From NCBI RefSeq assembly GCF_027622875.1, contig NZ_JAPZVP010000007.1, positions 62,001 to 126,000 of the forward strand: a stretch of DNA of 64,000 bases, written 5' to 3'. Under the pieces are notes generated by a model. The model saw only the letters and a program-made list of their open reading frames with translations, was not told the DNA's origin and did not search any database. Positions 52,541-60,820 of the stretch are shown piece after piece (position 1 is the stretch's first letter; every line of letters begins with the position of its first letter). The position numbers and the translations under genes were made by a program. The stretch is from Glycomyces luteolus. GTDB taxonomy: Bacteria > Actinomycetota > Actinomycetes > Mycobacteriales > Micromonosporaceae.

Positions 52541-53032
52541 TCAGGCGAACAGGGCCGGCTCGCCCCGTTCGAGCGACAGCAGCCGCTCCTTGCGCCACAG
52601 GCCGCCGGCGTAGCCGGTGAGCTTCCCGTTCGCGCCGATCACCCGGTGGCAGGGGACGACGATCGCGATCGGGTTGCGGCCGTTCGCCAAACCGACCGCG
52701 CGCACCGCCTTCCGGTCCCCGATCCGCTCCGCCACCTCCATATAGGACACGGTTTCGCCGTAGGGGATGCGGCACAGCTCGTCCCACACCCGGTGCTGGA
52801 AATCGGTGCCCTGCGCCGCCAGCGGCAGGTCGAACTCCTTGAGCTCGCCCGCGAAATACGCCTCGAGCTGATCGACCGCGGCCTCCAGGACCGGGGTCGC
52901 CTCCTCCGGGCCCCACGCGTCTTTCACCTCCTCCACGCCCATGTGGACGTAGGCGACGCCCGCCTCGACCGCCGAGACGGCCAGCAGGCCCAGAGGCGAC
53001 TCCATCGTCAGATGCCTCGCGCTGGTGTTCAT
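52541..53032 (-). CDS. ogt: Methylated-DNA-protein cysteine methyltransferase (Ogt/MGMT)
   Basis: 163 residues from ATG 53032, overlapping the Ada-AlkA stop by 4 nt. The acceptor Cys is C128 in IVVPCHRVIG; the helix-turn-helix has RIPYGETVSYMEVAERIG and VGLANGRNP. It removes O6-alkyl groups from guanine by suicide transfer. Cotranscribed with the Ada-AlkA gene, forming an alkylation-repair operon. Confidence 0.95.
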   Translation of the reverse strand: MNTSARHLTMESPLGLLAVSAVEAGVAYVHMGVEEVKDAWGPEEATPVLEAAVDQLEAYFAGELKEFDLPLAAQGTDFQHRVWDELCRIPYGETVSYMEVAERIGDRKAVRAVGLANGRNPIAIVVPCHRVIGANGKLTGYAGGLWRKERLLSLERGEPALFA

Positions 53033-54528
53033 CGCGTACTCGCTTCCTTCTCGATCGGCAGGTGGTTCGTCGGGTGCTCACTGGTGGCCCACAGGTACTG
53101 GACGGCGTAGGCCCGCCACGGCCGCCACGCCTGCGAACGCGCCTCCAGGGCCCGCCCGGCACCGAGTCCGAGATGCCGGGCGCCCTTGATGACGCCGAGG
53201 TCCTTCACCGGGAACGCGTCCGGGTCGCCCAGCGCGCGCATCGCGATCATCTCGATCGTCCACGGCCCCACCCCCGCCACGGCGGCCAGCGACGCGCGGG
53301 TGCGGGCCCAGTCGGCGCCCGGCCCCACATCGACCCGGCCCCCGGCCAGCGCGTCCGCCAGGGCGAGCACCGTGGTCTTGCGTCTGCCGGGCATGGGCAG
53401 GTGGGCGGGGTCGGCCTCGGCGAGCGCCGCGGGCGCGGGGAAGAGCCGGCTGAGGCCGCCGTCGGGGTCGTCGACCCTCTCGCCGTAGCGTTCGGCGAGG
53501 CCGGCGGCGATCGTGGCGGCCGAGGCGGTGGCGATCTGCTGGCCGATGACGGCGCGGATCGCGTACTCGGGGCCGTCGGCTTTGCGCGGCACCCGCCTGC
53601 CCGGGGTCTTCTCGGCCAGGGGCGCGAGGACCGGGTCGGCGGTGAGGGCCTCCATCGGGGCGTGCGGGTCGGCGTCGAGGTCGAGGGCGCGGCGGCAGCG
53701 GGCGACCGCGGCGGTGACGTCGCGCAGGTCGGCCACGCGCAGGCGGCATTCGATGTAGCCCGGTCCGGGGCGGAGGGCGGCGGTGCCGGGGCCGTGGGGC
53801 AGGCGCAGGGTGCGGCGGTAGGCGCCGTCCCGCCATTCCTCGACGCCGGGGGCCGCGGCGGCGGCGAGGTGCCCGAACAGGTTCGAGGGCTCGAACGGTT
53901 CGCGGTAGGCCAGGCGGAGCGTGATCGCGCCGCCGCCGGCGGCGGCGCGGCCTTTCGCTTTGGCGCGCAGTTCGGTGGGGGCGCAGGCGTAGACGTCGGC
54001 GACGACGCGGTTGAACGCCCGGATCGAGGCGAAGCCGGCGGCGAAGGCGACCTGGCCCATCGGCAGGTCGGTGTTCTCGATCAGGGTCCGGGCGACCTGG
54101 GCGCGCTGGGCGCGGGCGAGCGCGGCGGGTCCGGCGCCGACCTCCGCGATGAGGAGGCGTTCGAGCTGCCGGAGGGAGTAGCCGAGGCGGGTGGCCAGGC
54201 CGGCGGCGCCCTCGCGGTCGACGACGCCCTCGCCGATGAGGCGCATGGCGCGGGCGCACACGTCGGTGCGCCAGTCCCAGGCGGGGGAGCCGGGGGAGGC
54301 GTCGGGGCGGCAGCGTTTGCACGCGCGGTACCCGGCCTCCTGCGCCGCGGCCGCCGACGGGTAGAACCGCTGGTGCTCGCGTTTGGGTTTGACAGCAGGG
54401 CAGGAGGGGCGGCAGTAGATGCGGGTGGAGGTGACGGCGAGGAACACCCAGCCGTCGAAGCGGGCGTCACGGCCGGCGACGGCGGCCTGCAGCCGCTCCT
54501 CGTTGCCGATGATCGCTTGGAAGTCCAT
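53029..54528 (-). CDS. Ada-AlkA fusion: methyl-sensing activator and 3-methyladenine glycosylase
   Basis: 499 residues from ATG 54528 (GTG 54534 also possible). Ada zinc domain with four Cys: C39, C43, C70, C73, the first being the phosphotriester methyl acceptor; then an AraC helix-turn-helix (VVDREGAAGLATRLGYSLRQLERLLIAEVG, GFASIRAFNRVV). The AlkA N-terminal domain follows, then the HhH-GPD glycosylase with GVGPWTIEMIAMRALGDPDAFPVKDLG, its Asp catalytic. The protein senses methylated DNA, activates its operon and excises alkylated bases. The fusion is known in actinobacteria (M. tuberculosis AdaA-AlkA). Confidence 0.94.
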   Translation of the reverse strand: MDFQAIIGNEERLQAAVAGRDARFDGWVFLAVTSTRIYCRPSCPAVKPKREHQRFYPSAAAAQEAGYRACKRCRPDASPGSPAWDWRTDVCARAMRLIGEGVVDREGAAGLATRLGYSLRQLERLLIAEVGAGPAALARAQRAQVARTLIENTDLPMGQVAFAAGFASIRAFNRVVADVYACAPTELRAKAKGRAAAGGGAITLRLAYREPFEPSNLFGHLAAAAAPGVEEWRDGAYRRTLRLPHGPGTAALRPGPGYIECRLRVADLRDVTAAVARCRRALDLDADPHAPMEALTADPVLAPLAEKTPGRRVPRKADGPEYAIRAVIGQQIATASAATIAAGLAERYGERVDDPDGGLSRLFPAPAALAEADPAHLPMPGRRKTTVLALADALAGGRVDVGPGADWARTRASLAAVAGVGPWTIEMIAMRALGDPDAFPVKDLGVIKGARHLGLGAGRALEARSQAWRPWRAYAVQYLWATSEHPTNHLPIEKEASTR

Positions 54529-54578
54529 GTCCACAAGACTGCCCCGGGGGTACGACAACGGCTAGCCAGAAATCGACA

Positions 54579-55553
54579 TCACGATTCGGGGAGATGGAGG
54601 CGGTCGACGGCCTCGCGGGAGCGGCGGGCCGGGCGGCGGTCGTAGCGGGCGGTCGTCGCCGGCGAGGCGTGCCCGACCAGGGACTGGGTGATGGCCAGGT
54701 CGACGCCGGCGTCGAGGAGCTCGCCGATGAAGGTGCGCCGGAAGTCGTGCGGGGTGTGGCGGCGCTGCCCGGCCTCGACGAGGCGCTTCATGAGCAGGTC
54801 GGCGATCGCCTGCCCGGTCATGCCGGAGAGCTGGTTGCCGGTGCGGCGCAGCCGCCCGGCCTTGTTGATCGGGCAGAACAGGGCCCCGGCGTCGTTGCCG
54901 CGCACCGCCGTCCACCGGTCGATGCGGGCCTGGGCGGCCTCGGTGACGTACACCGACCGCTCCTTGTTGCCCTTGCCGACGATCCGGATCGAGCGTTCGA
55001 GGGGGTCGTAGTCGGCCAGGCGCATCGAGGCGATCTCCGAGCGGCGGCACCCCGTCGAGTACAGGGTCGCGAGGACGGCGGCGTCGCGGGCCCCGGCCGG
55101 GCCCGGGTCGGCGTCGCACGCGTACAGGGCCGCGCCGAGCGCTTCGGCGTCGACCTGCTGGCCCACCGGGAGCCGCTGGGCCTTCACCGGCTGCAGGTCG
55201 CAGGCCCGCTGGTAGTCCTCGGCGGCCATCAGGTCGAGCCGCCACGCCTCCTTGAGGACCCGGCGCAGCGCCGCCAGGTGCTTGTTGACGTACGCGCCCG
55301 ACCAGCCGGCGTCGATCATCGCCGCCCGCAGCCGCGAGGTGTGCTCATAGCGCAGCAGATGCCACGGCTGGCCGGCGCCGACCGTGTCGGGGTCGCCGGA
55401 GAGGAGCTGCGCGATCCGGTCGAGGCAGCCGCGCATGGTCCGCCGCGACTCGGCCGACCCGAGCGTGTCCAGATAGGCCCGGTACGGGTCCGCGCCCGGG
55501 CGGAGCGGTGCGGGGGCGCGGCTCCAGTCGATCCCTGCGATCTCAGCGGACAT
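54579..55553 (-). CDS. Tyrosine recombinase/integrase
   Basis: 324 residues from ATG 55553; minus-strand TATGGT (55561-55566) is exactly 7 nt upstream, so probably leaderless. Catalytic residues are present: Arg in STGCRRSEIASMRL, Lys in GKGNKERS, His-x-x-Arg in HTPHDFRRTFIGE, His in LVGHASPATTARYDRR with the nucleophile Tyr. The N-terminal SAM-like domain is DPYRAYLDTLGSAESRRTMRGCLDRIAQLL. No attachment site, tRNA or phage gene is adjacent, so it is either a resident recombinase or the remnant of an element; XerC/D-type function is less likely given the divergent N-terminus. Confidence 0.9.
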   Translation of the reverse strand: MSAEIAGIDWSRAPAPLRPGADPYRAYLDTLGSAESRRTMRGCLDRIAQLLSGDPDTVGAGQPWHLLRYEHTSRLRAAMIDAGWSGAYVNKHLAALRRVLKEAWRLDLMAAEDYQRACDLQPVKAQRLPVGQQVDAEALGAALYACDADPGPAGARDAAVLATLYSTGCRRSEIASMRLADYDPLERSIRIVGKGNKERSVYVTEAAQARIDRWTAVRGNDAGALFCPINKAGRLRRTGNQLSGMTGQAIADLLMKRLVEAGQRRHTPHDFRRTFIGELLDAGVDLAITQSLVGHASPATTARYDRRPARRSREAVDRLHLPES

Positions 55554-55600
55554 GCGTCCCACCATAGTTCACGTCCCACTCCCGTTCCGGCCGTAGCGGT

Positions 55601-56131
55601 TCACGCCGACTCGGCGGCCATGTCGCGGAGCTTGCGCACCGTGCGAATGTTCCGGGTCGTCGCCTCGAGGGCCCCGAGCGGCTTCCAGAACCCGGTCCGC
55701 TCCAGCGTGGAGCGGCCCAGCCCGTCGGGGTAGTACACCCACACCTCGGAACCGGCCGCGTGCGCCTCCTCGGCCTGCCCCGCGGGGACGGCCAGGTCGG
55801 GGGCGGGCCCGGACAGGAACGTCACGGTCACCTTCGATGCGTCGAGGCCCCGGCCCGCGAACGGGTCGGCCCCCGCGATCCGGTCGATCTCGGCGGCCGT
55901 GCGGACCATGACCGGGACCGTATGCCCGAAGGCCTCCGCGATCACCGCCGCGACCCCCGCCGCCACCGCGGACGCGTCCCGGCCTGAGTCGAGGACGATG
56001 TTCCCCGACTGGATGTAGGTCCGCACCCGCTCGAACCCGGCCGCCGCGAGGGCCTCGCGCAGCTCGCCCATCGGGACCTTCCGGTGCCCGCCGACGTTCA
56101 CGCCCCGCAGCAGCGCCACATAGGTCGTCAC
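55601..56131 (-). CDS. DUF1697 family protein
   Basis: 176 residues from GTG 56131, with GGAGGAG about 9 nt upstream. Opening TTYVALLRGVNVGGHRKVPMGELREALAAAGFERVRTYIQSGNIVLDS is diagnostic of DUF1697. The ending RTGFWKPLGALEATTRNIRTVRKL is also typical. Function unknown. Confidence 0.9.
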   Translation of the reverse strand: MTTYVALLRGVNVGGHRKVPMGELREALAAAGFERVRTYIQSGNIVLDSGRDASAVAAGVAAVIAEAFGHTVPVMVRTAAEIDRIAGADPFAGRGLDASKVTVTFLSGPAPDLAVPAGQAEEAHAAGSEVWVYYPDGLGRSTLERTGFWKPLGALEATTRNIRTVRKLRDMAAESA

Positions 56132-56209
56132 CAAAGCACTCCTCCCGCCGCAATGGACCCAACCTACCCCGACGGTACGACGGGCCGCGGCGTGGCAAGA
56201 TCGGCGGTT

Positions 56210-56629
56210 ATGAGCCCGGCGTTCCGCACCACCACCATCGCCGTCCACACCGGACGCCGCGAGACCGTCAAGGACCTCACCGGCGACTGCGAGGCGTTCC
56301 TGTCCTCCATCGGCGCCCGCGAGGGCCTGCTCAACGTGTTCGTCCCGCACGCCACCGCCGGGATCGCCGTCATCGAGACCGGCGCGGGATCGGACGAGGA
56401 CCTCCTCGACGCCCTCGCCGACCTCCTCCCGCGCACCGACCGGTGGCGCCACCAGCACGGCTCGACCGGGCACGGCCGGGACCACGTCCTGCCCGCCCTC
56501 GTCGCCCCGCACGCCACCCTCCCCGTCGTCGCCGGACGCATCGCCCTCGGCACCTGGCAGTCGGTGCTGCTGGTCGACACCAACCGCGACAACCCCGACC
56601 GGACCGTCCGCCTCAGCTTCCTCGGCTAG
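56210..56629 (+). CDS. YjbQ/UPF0047 family protein
   Basis: 139 residues from ATG 56210. Conserved FVPHATAGIAVIETGAG and HQHGSTGHGRDHVLPALVAPHATLPVVAGRIALGTWQSVLLVDTN, the UPF0047 core with metal-binding His residues. Members have thiamine-phosphate-synthase-like side activity in vitro; the real role is uncertain. Divergent from the DUF1697 gene; converges on the aldo/keto reductase with a 4-bp overlap of the ends. Confidence 0.9.
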   Translation: MSPAFRTTTIAVHTGRRETVKDLTGDCEAFLSSIGAREGLLNVFVPHATAGIAVIETGAGSDEDLLDALADLLPRTDRWRHQHGSTGHGRDHVLPALVAPHATLPVVAGRIALGTWQSVLLVDTNRDNPDRTVRLSFLG

Positions 56630-57591
56630 GCCGCGGCGCTCATGCGCTCCCACTGCCCGGCGTCGAGCTTCACCTCCAGGCCGGCCGCGACCTCGTCGAG
56701 CTGCGCCACCGACGACACCCCCACCAGGGGGATGATCGGCGCCCGGTGCCCGGCCAGCCACGCCAGCACCACCTGGTTGCGCGTCGCACCGGTCTCGGCG
56801 GCGACCTCGTCCAGGACCCGCAGGCGCGCCTCGGTCCCCGGGTGCCGGTAGTGCTCACCCAGCGGCTTGCCCGGGTTCACATAGGCGCCCGACAGGAGCG
56901 AGGAGTACGCCAGCAGCGCCGTCCCCGGCGTCCCGGCCACGAAATCGAGGTCCTCGGGCGCGGCGTGCACGTGCCCGCCCTCCGGCAGCGCCGTCCCCGG
57001 GCGCGGCTGCAGATACGAGTACCGGTTCTGCATCGCCGTATACGCCGCCGCGCCGGTCGCGGCCGCGACCGACCGCGCCCGCTCCACCCGCCACGCCGCA
57101 TGGTTCGACGCCCCGACCATCCGGGCCTTCCCGGCCCGCACCACCGCGTCGAACCCCGCCACCGTCGCCTCCAGCGGCGTGTCCCGGTCGTCGCGGTGCG
57201 ACCAGAACAGATCCACCCGGTCGGTGCCCAGCCGCCGCAGCGACTCCTCCAACCCGGCGCCGATCCGCTCCGCCGTCAACGGCTCCGAATGGTCCAGGCC
57301 CCCACCGGGAAACGACGGCCGCCGACCCACCTTCGTCGCGATCACCAGGTCGTCCCGGTTCCCGCGCGCGGCCAGCCAGCGCCCCAGCAGCAGCTCCGAC
57401 TCATCGCCGGTGCCGCCGTCGATCCAGAACATGTAGCAGTTGGCGGTGTCGATGAAATTGCCGCCCAGTTCGGTGAACCGGTCCAGGATCGCGAAGCTGG
57501 TCGCCTCGTCCTGCACGCCGCCGAGGGCCATGGCCCCCAGGCACAGGCGCGACACGTCGATCCGGTCCGGTCCCAATGCGATCCGCTCCAC
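56626..57591 (-). CDS. Aldo/keto reductase under MerR control
   Basis: 321 residues from GTG 57591 with GGAG 6 nt upstream. (Beta/alpha)8 barrel: LCLGAMALGG, GGNFIDTANCYMFW (catalytic Asp/Tyr), VIATKVGRR (catalytic Lys), DRVDLFWSHRDD (His or equivalent), and the NADPH site PIIPLVGVSSVAQLDEV. It reduces an aldehyde or ketone using NADPH. Its promoter has the 19-bp spacer and central inverted repeat of MerR-type activation, and the divergent neighbour encodes a MerR regulator. Confidence 0.93.
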   Translation of the reverse strand: MERIALGPDRIDVSRLCLGAMALGGVQDEATSFAILDRFTELGGNFIDTANCYMFWIDGGTGDESELLLGRWLAARGNRDDLVIATKVGRRPSFPGGGLDHSEPLTAERIGAGLEESLRRLGTDRVDLFWSHRDDRDTPLEATVAGFDAVVRAGKARMVGASNHAAWRVERARSVAAATGAAAYTAMQNRYSYLQPRPGTALPEGGHVHAAPEDLDFVAGTPGTALLAYSSLLSGAYVNPGKPLGEHYRHPGTEARLRVLDEVAAETGATRNQVVLAWLAGHRAPIIPLVGVSSVAQLDEVAAGLEVKLDAGQWERMSAAA

Positions 57592-57617
57592 AGCGGTCTC
57601 CTCTCGTTCGACCTCCG

Positions 57618-57648
57618 ACGCTAGGACTTGGAGTGGACTCCAACGCAA
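57618..57648 (-). promoter_or_regulatory. MerR-type 19-bp-spacer promoter with operator
   Basis: Minus strand: TTGCGT (57643-57648), 19-nt spacer, TAGCGT (57618-57623). The spacer holds the inverted repeat TTGGAGT-GG-ACTCCAA (57628-57643). Over-long spacers with a central dyad are the classic target that MerR activators distort to start transcription. Confidence 0.9.
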
Positions 57649-57685
57649 ACCCGCAGGCCAGTGGGGTGAGGTATCCTCGTTGCTC

Positions 57686-58060
57686 GTGGCAGACAATGCA
57701 ACGGCCCCGACCTACACGATCGGCGAATGCGCGCGCCGCTCCGGTTTCACCATGGACACCCTCCGGTACTACGAGCGCATCGGGTTGATCGACGACGTGC
57801 GGCGCACCGCGACCGGGCAGCGGCGCTTCACCGACGGCGACCTCGAATGGCTCGGCACCTTGAAATGCCTGCGCGACACCGGGATGCCGGTCGAGCAGAT
57901 GGCCCGCTTCGCCGACCTCGTGCGCGAAGGCGACCACACCATCCCCGAACGCATCCGCCTCCTCGAGGCCCACCGCGTCGCCGTCGACGAGCGCATGGCC
58001 GACCTCGCCGCGAAACGCGACTACATCTCCGGGAAGATCGACTACTACCGGAGCGTGTGA
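57686..58060 (+). CDS. MerR-family activator, aldehyde/nitrosative-type (NmlR/AdhR-like)
   Basis: 124 residues from GTG 57686, about 40 bp from the operator; TATCCT lies 8 nt upstream. N-terminal winged helix YTIGECARRSGFTMDTLRYYERIGLIDDVRRTATGQRRFTDGDLEWLGTLKCLRDTGMP, then a dimerisation coiled coil (RIRLLEAHRVAVDERMADLAAKRDYISGKIDYY). One Cys at LKCLRDTGM is at the conserved position of NmlR/AdhR-like aldehyde or nitrosative sensors. It should activate the divergent aldo/keto reductase. Confidence 0.93.
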   Translation: MADNATAPTYTIGECARRSGFTMDTLRYYERIGLIDDVRRTATGQRRFTDGDLEWLGTLKCLRDTGMPVEQMARFADLVREGDHTIPERIRLLEAHRVAVDERMADLAAKRDYISGKIDYYRSV

Positions 58061-58103
58061 AAACCAGTCGACACCGGCCCCGTAGCGCGGCGATACTCGG
58101 CGC

Positions 58104-58871
58104 GTGCCCCATCACCTGGAAGCGGCCCGCATCGCAGCGATCGTCGCCGCCGAGCTCGCCCCCGCCTCGATCGGGATCGCCCTGTTCGGGTCCGTCGCGA
58201 ACGGCACCGACCACCCCCACTCCGACATCGATCTGATCCTCGCCGCCGACGGCGCGAGCGGCGTGCAGGTCAAGCAGGTCGAGGGCCGCATGGTCACCCT
58301 CACCCGCAAGACCCCCGACGATCTGGCCGCCGCGTTCACCCGCCCCTGGGAGGCCGTGACCGCCGTCGCCGCCTGGCGCGCCGCGCGGATCCTCACCGAC
58401 CCGCAGGGCACCATGCACCGGCTCCGGACCGAAGCGCAAGCCTGGACATGGGACGCGCTGGCCGCCGAAGGCGACCGGTGGGCCGCGGCAGCACTCGTGG
58501 GCCTCGCCGAGGAAGTCCACAAAGTCTGCGGGATGCTCGCCCGAGGCCGGGCCCGCGCCGCCGCCGCCAACCGCGCCGTCCTCGCCCTCCAGCTCGGCCA
58601 GCCCATGGCCGCCGCCCACCGGATCCTGGTCGACTCCGAGAACGACCTGTGGGACGCCCTCGCCGACGCGGCGGGCCCGGCCTGGGCCCGCGCCTGGGAC
58701 GACGCCGCGGGCGTGAGCGGCTGCGACCACGAGCGGGGCTGCGCGGCCGCGCTCGAGCTGTACCGGCTCGCCACCGCCCGCCTCGACACCCACCTCGACG
58801 GCGACGACCGCGCGATCGTCCGCACCGCCCGCGACCTGGCCGCCGCAACCTGCACCGACAAGGACCACTGA
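58104..58871 (+). CDS. Pol-beta-fold nucleotidyltransferase
   Basis: 255 residues from GTG 58104. Active-site loop IALFGSVANGTDHPHSDIDLILAAD: G-S-x10-D-x-D with both metal-binding Asp. The helical C-terminal domain (residues about 100-250) resembles HEPN-like or KNTase C-terminal bundles (AALVGLAEEVHKVCGMLARGRA). It adds nucleotides to a small molecule or protein. Its stop overlaps the start of the downstream ATPase by 4 nt, so the genes form a coupled unit. Confidence 0.8.
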   Translation: MPHHLEAARIAAIVAAELAPASIGIALFGSVANGTDHPHSDIDLILAADGASGVQVKQVEGRMVTLTRKTPDDLAAAFTRPWEAVTAVAAWRAARILTDPQGTMHRLRTEAQAWTWDALAAEGDRWAAAALVGLAEEVHKVCGMLARGRARAAAANRAVLALQLGQPMAAAHRILVDSENDLWDALADAAGPAWARAWDDAAGVSGCDHERGCAAALELYRLATARLDTHLDGDDRAIVRTARDLAAATCTDKDH

Positions 58872-59425
58872 TCCGCCGCCACATCCTCACCGGCACCCCC
58901 GGCGCCGGCAAGACCACCATCCTGGGGCACCTCGCCGCCGCCGGGCACACCGCGACCGCCGAGACCGCCACCGACCTCATCACCGAAGCGCAAGCCGCAG
59001 GCGACCCGCTGCCATGGAACGCCCCCGGCTTCCTCGACGCCATCGCCGACGAGCAGGCACGCCGCCAACGCGCCGCCGACACCCTGCCCGGGCCCGTCCA
59101 GTACTTTGACCGCTCCCCGGTGTGCACCCTCGCGCTGGCCCGGTTGCAGAACCGCCCGGTCGGGCCGGCGCTCGCGGCCGAACTCGACCGCATCAAAGCC
59201 GAAGCCGTCTACGAACGGCGCGTCCTCTTCGTCGAGCACCTCGGGTTCATCACCCGCACCGAGGCGCGCCGCATCGGCTTCGAGGAGGCCCTCCACTTCG
59301 AACGGATCCACCGCGCGGCCTACCGCGAACTCGGGTACGAATGCGTCCCGGTCCCGCCCGCGCCCGCCGCCGAACGCGCCGCGCTCGTCCTGCGCCTGAC
59401 CACCGAGAACGAGACCGTTGACTGA
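58868..59425 (+). CDS. P-loop ATPase (AAA_28-type), CTG start
   Basis: 185 residues. The only plausible start is CTG 58868 in CTGA, overlapping the preceding stop; AAGGA lies just upstream and no in-frame ATG, GTG or TTG occurs for many codons. Walker A TGTPGAGKTT (about 8-17), then AETATDLITEAQAAGDPLPWN, QYFDRSPVCTLALA (Walker-B-like Asp) and VEHLGFITRTEARRIGFEEALHFERIHRAAYRELGYECVPVPPA, characteristic of AAA_28 (NadR kinase-like) proteins. Probably a small-molecule kinase. Confidence 0.82.
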   Translation: MIRRHILTGTPGAGKTTILGHLAAAGHTATAETATDLITEAQAAGDPLPWNAPGFLDAIADEQARRQRAADTLPGPVQYFDRSPVCTLALARLQNRPVGPALAAELDRIKAEAVYERRVLFVEHLGFITRTEARRIGFEEALHFERIHRAAYRELGYECVPVPPAPAAERAALVLRLTTENETVD

Positions 59426-60290
59426 CCTCACCGCCGCACTCGTCCAGGCCCTCGTCGCCGACCAGTTCCCGCACTGGGCCCACCTGCCGGTCGCACCGGT
59501 CCCGAAGCAGGGCTGGGACAACCGCACCTTCCGGCTCGGCACCGAACTGTCGGTCCGCCTGCCCAGCGGCGGCGCCTACGCCGCGGCCGTCGAGAAAGAA
59601 GACCGCGCCCTGCCCGCCCTCGCGGCGCACCTGCCGCTGCCGGTGCCCGAACCGGTCGCCACCGGCGCACCGTCCGAGCGCTACCCGCACCCGTGGTCGG
59701 TCCGGCGCTGGCTCGAAGGCGACACGCTCCTCGACGCGCCCGACGTCGACCGCGCCCGCCTCGCGCACGACCTCGGGACGGTCCTGACCGTGCTGCGCGC
59801 CGCCCCGACCAGGCGCGGCACCGCCGCCGGAGCGCACTCGTTCTACCGCGGCTGCCACCCCAGCGCCTACGCCGACCAGGTCCAGCGGTCCCTCCGCCTC
59901 CTTGCAGACACTGTGGACACGAAAGCGTGCGAAGCGATCTGGGACGAGGCGATGCGCACCGTCTGGGCCGGCCCGCCGGTGTGGTTCCACGGCGACATCG
60001 CGGCAGGGAACCTCCTCACCACCGGCGGAAGGCTCGCCGCGCTCATCGACTTCGGCACGTGCGGCATCGGCGACCCCGCCTGCGACCTCCCGATCGCCTG
60101 GACCTACTTCACCGGCGAGGACCGCGCCCGGTTCCGGGCAGCGGCCGGACTCGACGACGGCACGTGGGCGCGCGCCCGCGCCTGGACCCTCTGGAAGGCC
60201 CTCATCATGATGTCCGGCATCTCCGGGCACGACCCCGACGGCATCCAGGCCCGCAACCTCGCCGAAGTCCTCGCCGACCCGCTCACCTGA
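59418..60290 (+). CDS. Aminoglycoside phosphotransferase-family kinase
   Basis: 290 residues from TTG 59418, overlapping the previous gene by 8 nt. Kinase fold: KQGWDNRTFRLGTELSVRLPS, catalytic WFHGDIAAGNLLT (HGD-x4-N), metal site LAALIDFGTCGIGDPACDLPIAWTYF. Resembles APH-type proteins labelled kanamycin or unknown substrate kinases. The three coupled genes (nucleotidyltransferase, P-loop kinase, APH kinase) look like a small-molecule modification set; resistance is possible but unproven. Confidence 0.88.
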   Translation: MTDLTAALVQALVADQFPHWAHLPVAPVPKQGWDNRTFRLGTELSVRLPSGGAYAAAVEKEDRALPALAAHLPLPVPEPVATGAPSERYPHPWSVRRWLEGDTLLDAPDVDRARLAHDLGTVLTVLRAAPTRRGTAAGAHSFYRGCHPSAYADQVQRSLRLLADTVDTKACEAIWDEAMRTVWAGPPVWFHGDIAAGNLLTTGGRLAALIDFGTCGIGDPACDLPIAWTYFTGEDRARFRAAAGLDDGTWARARAWTLWKALIMMSGISGHDPDGIQARNLAEVLADPLT

Positions 60291-60795
60291 GGTCGGCGAC
60301 CAGGGCCTCCCCGGCCGGCCACGGCCCGAACCCGGTCTTCGAGTCGAGGTGCCCCACCTCTCCGGCGTCGAACAGCGCCGCACCCCACGCCTGGGCGTAG
60401 ACCCCGGCGGAAGCGAACGTGCAGTACGGGTCGTCACGGGAGGCGACGAGCACCGCGCGGAACGGCAACGGCGCCATCGGCACCCGCCGGTCCGCGTCCG
60501 AATCCGGCTCGGCCTCGCGCAGCCACGGCGGGGTCACCAGCAGTGCCGCGGCCACCGGCCCGTCGTGGCGCGAGGCCCACATGACCGTGGTGATGCAGCC
60601 CGCCGAGTGGGCGACGAGGACCACCGGCTCCGGACTGGCGCCGATCGCGAGGTCCAGGGCGGCAATGCGATCGGCGAACACCAGGGGCGGGCCCGGCGGC
60701 TCGGGCGCCCACGCCCAGCCCGGGCGCGAAGCCCACTCGCGCAGCCAATGTGTCGCCTTGGGAACGCCCCGCCCGGGGACCGCCAGGAACCGCAT
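60283..60795 (-). CDS. RBBP9/YdeN-type alpha/beta hydrolase
   Basis: 170 residues from ATG 60795. MRFLAVPGRGVPKATHWLREW opening, nucleophile loop VVLVAHSAGCITT (Ser), Asp in VLVASRDDPYC and His in GEVGHLDSKTGFGPWPAGE complete a Ser-His-Asp triad. Serine hydrolase, small cap-less type. It overlaps the convergent kinase gene by 8 bp. Confidence 0.9.
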   Translation of the reverse strand: MRFLAVPGRGVPKATHWLREWASRPGWAWAPEPPGPPLVFADRIAALDLAIGASPEPVVLVAHSAGCITTVMWASRHDGPVAAALLVTPPWLREAEPDSDADRRVPMAPLPFRAVLVASRDDPYCTFASAGVYAQAWGAALFDAGEVGHLDSKTGFGPWPAGEALVADLR

Positions 60796-60820
60796 GCCCC
60801 GATCATCCCAGCGCCGCCGT

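Noticed and set aside
54579-55553. Integrated phage or island around the tyrosine recombinase
   Set aside because: No flanking tRNA, direct repeats, excisionase or phage genes; neighbours are ordinary repair and metabolic genes.
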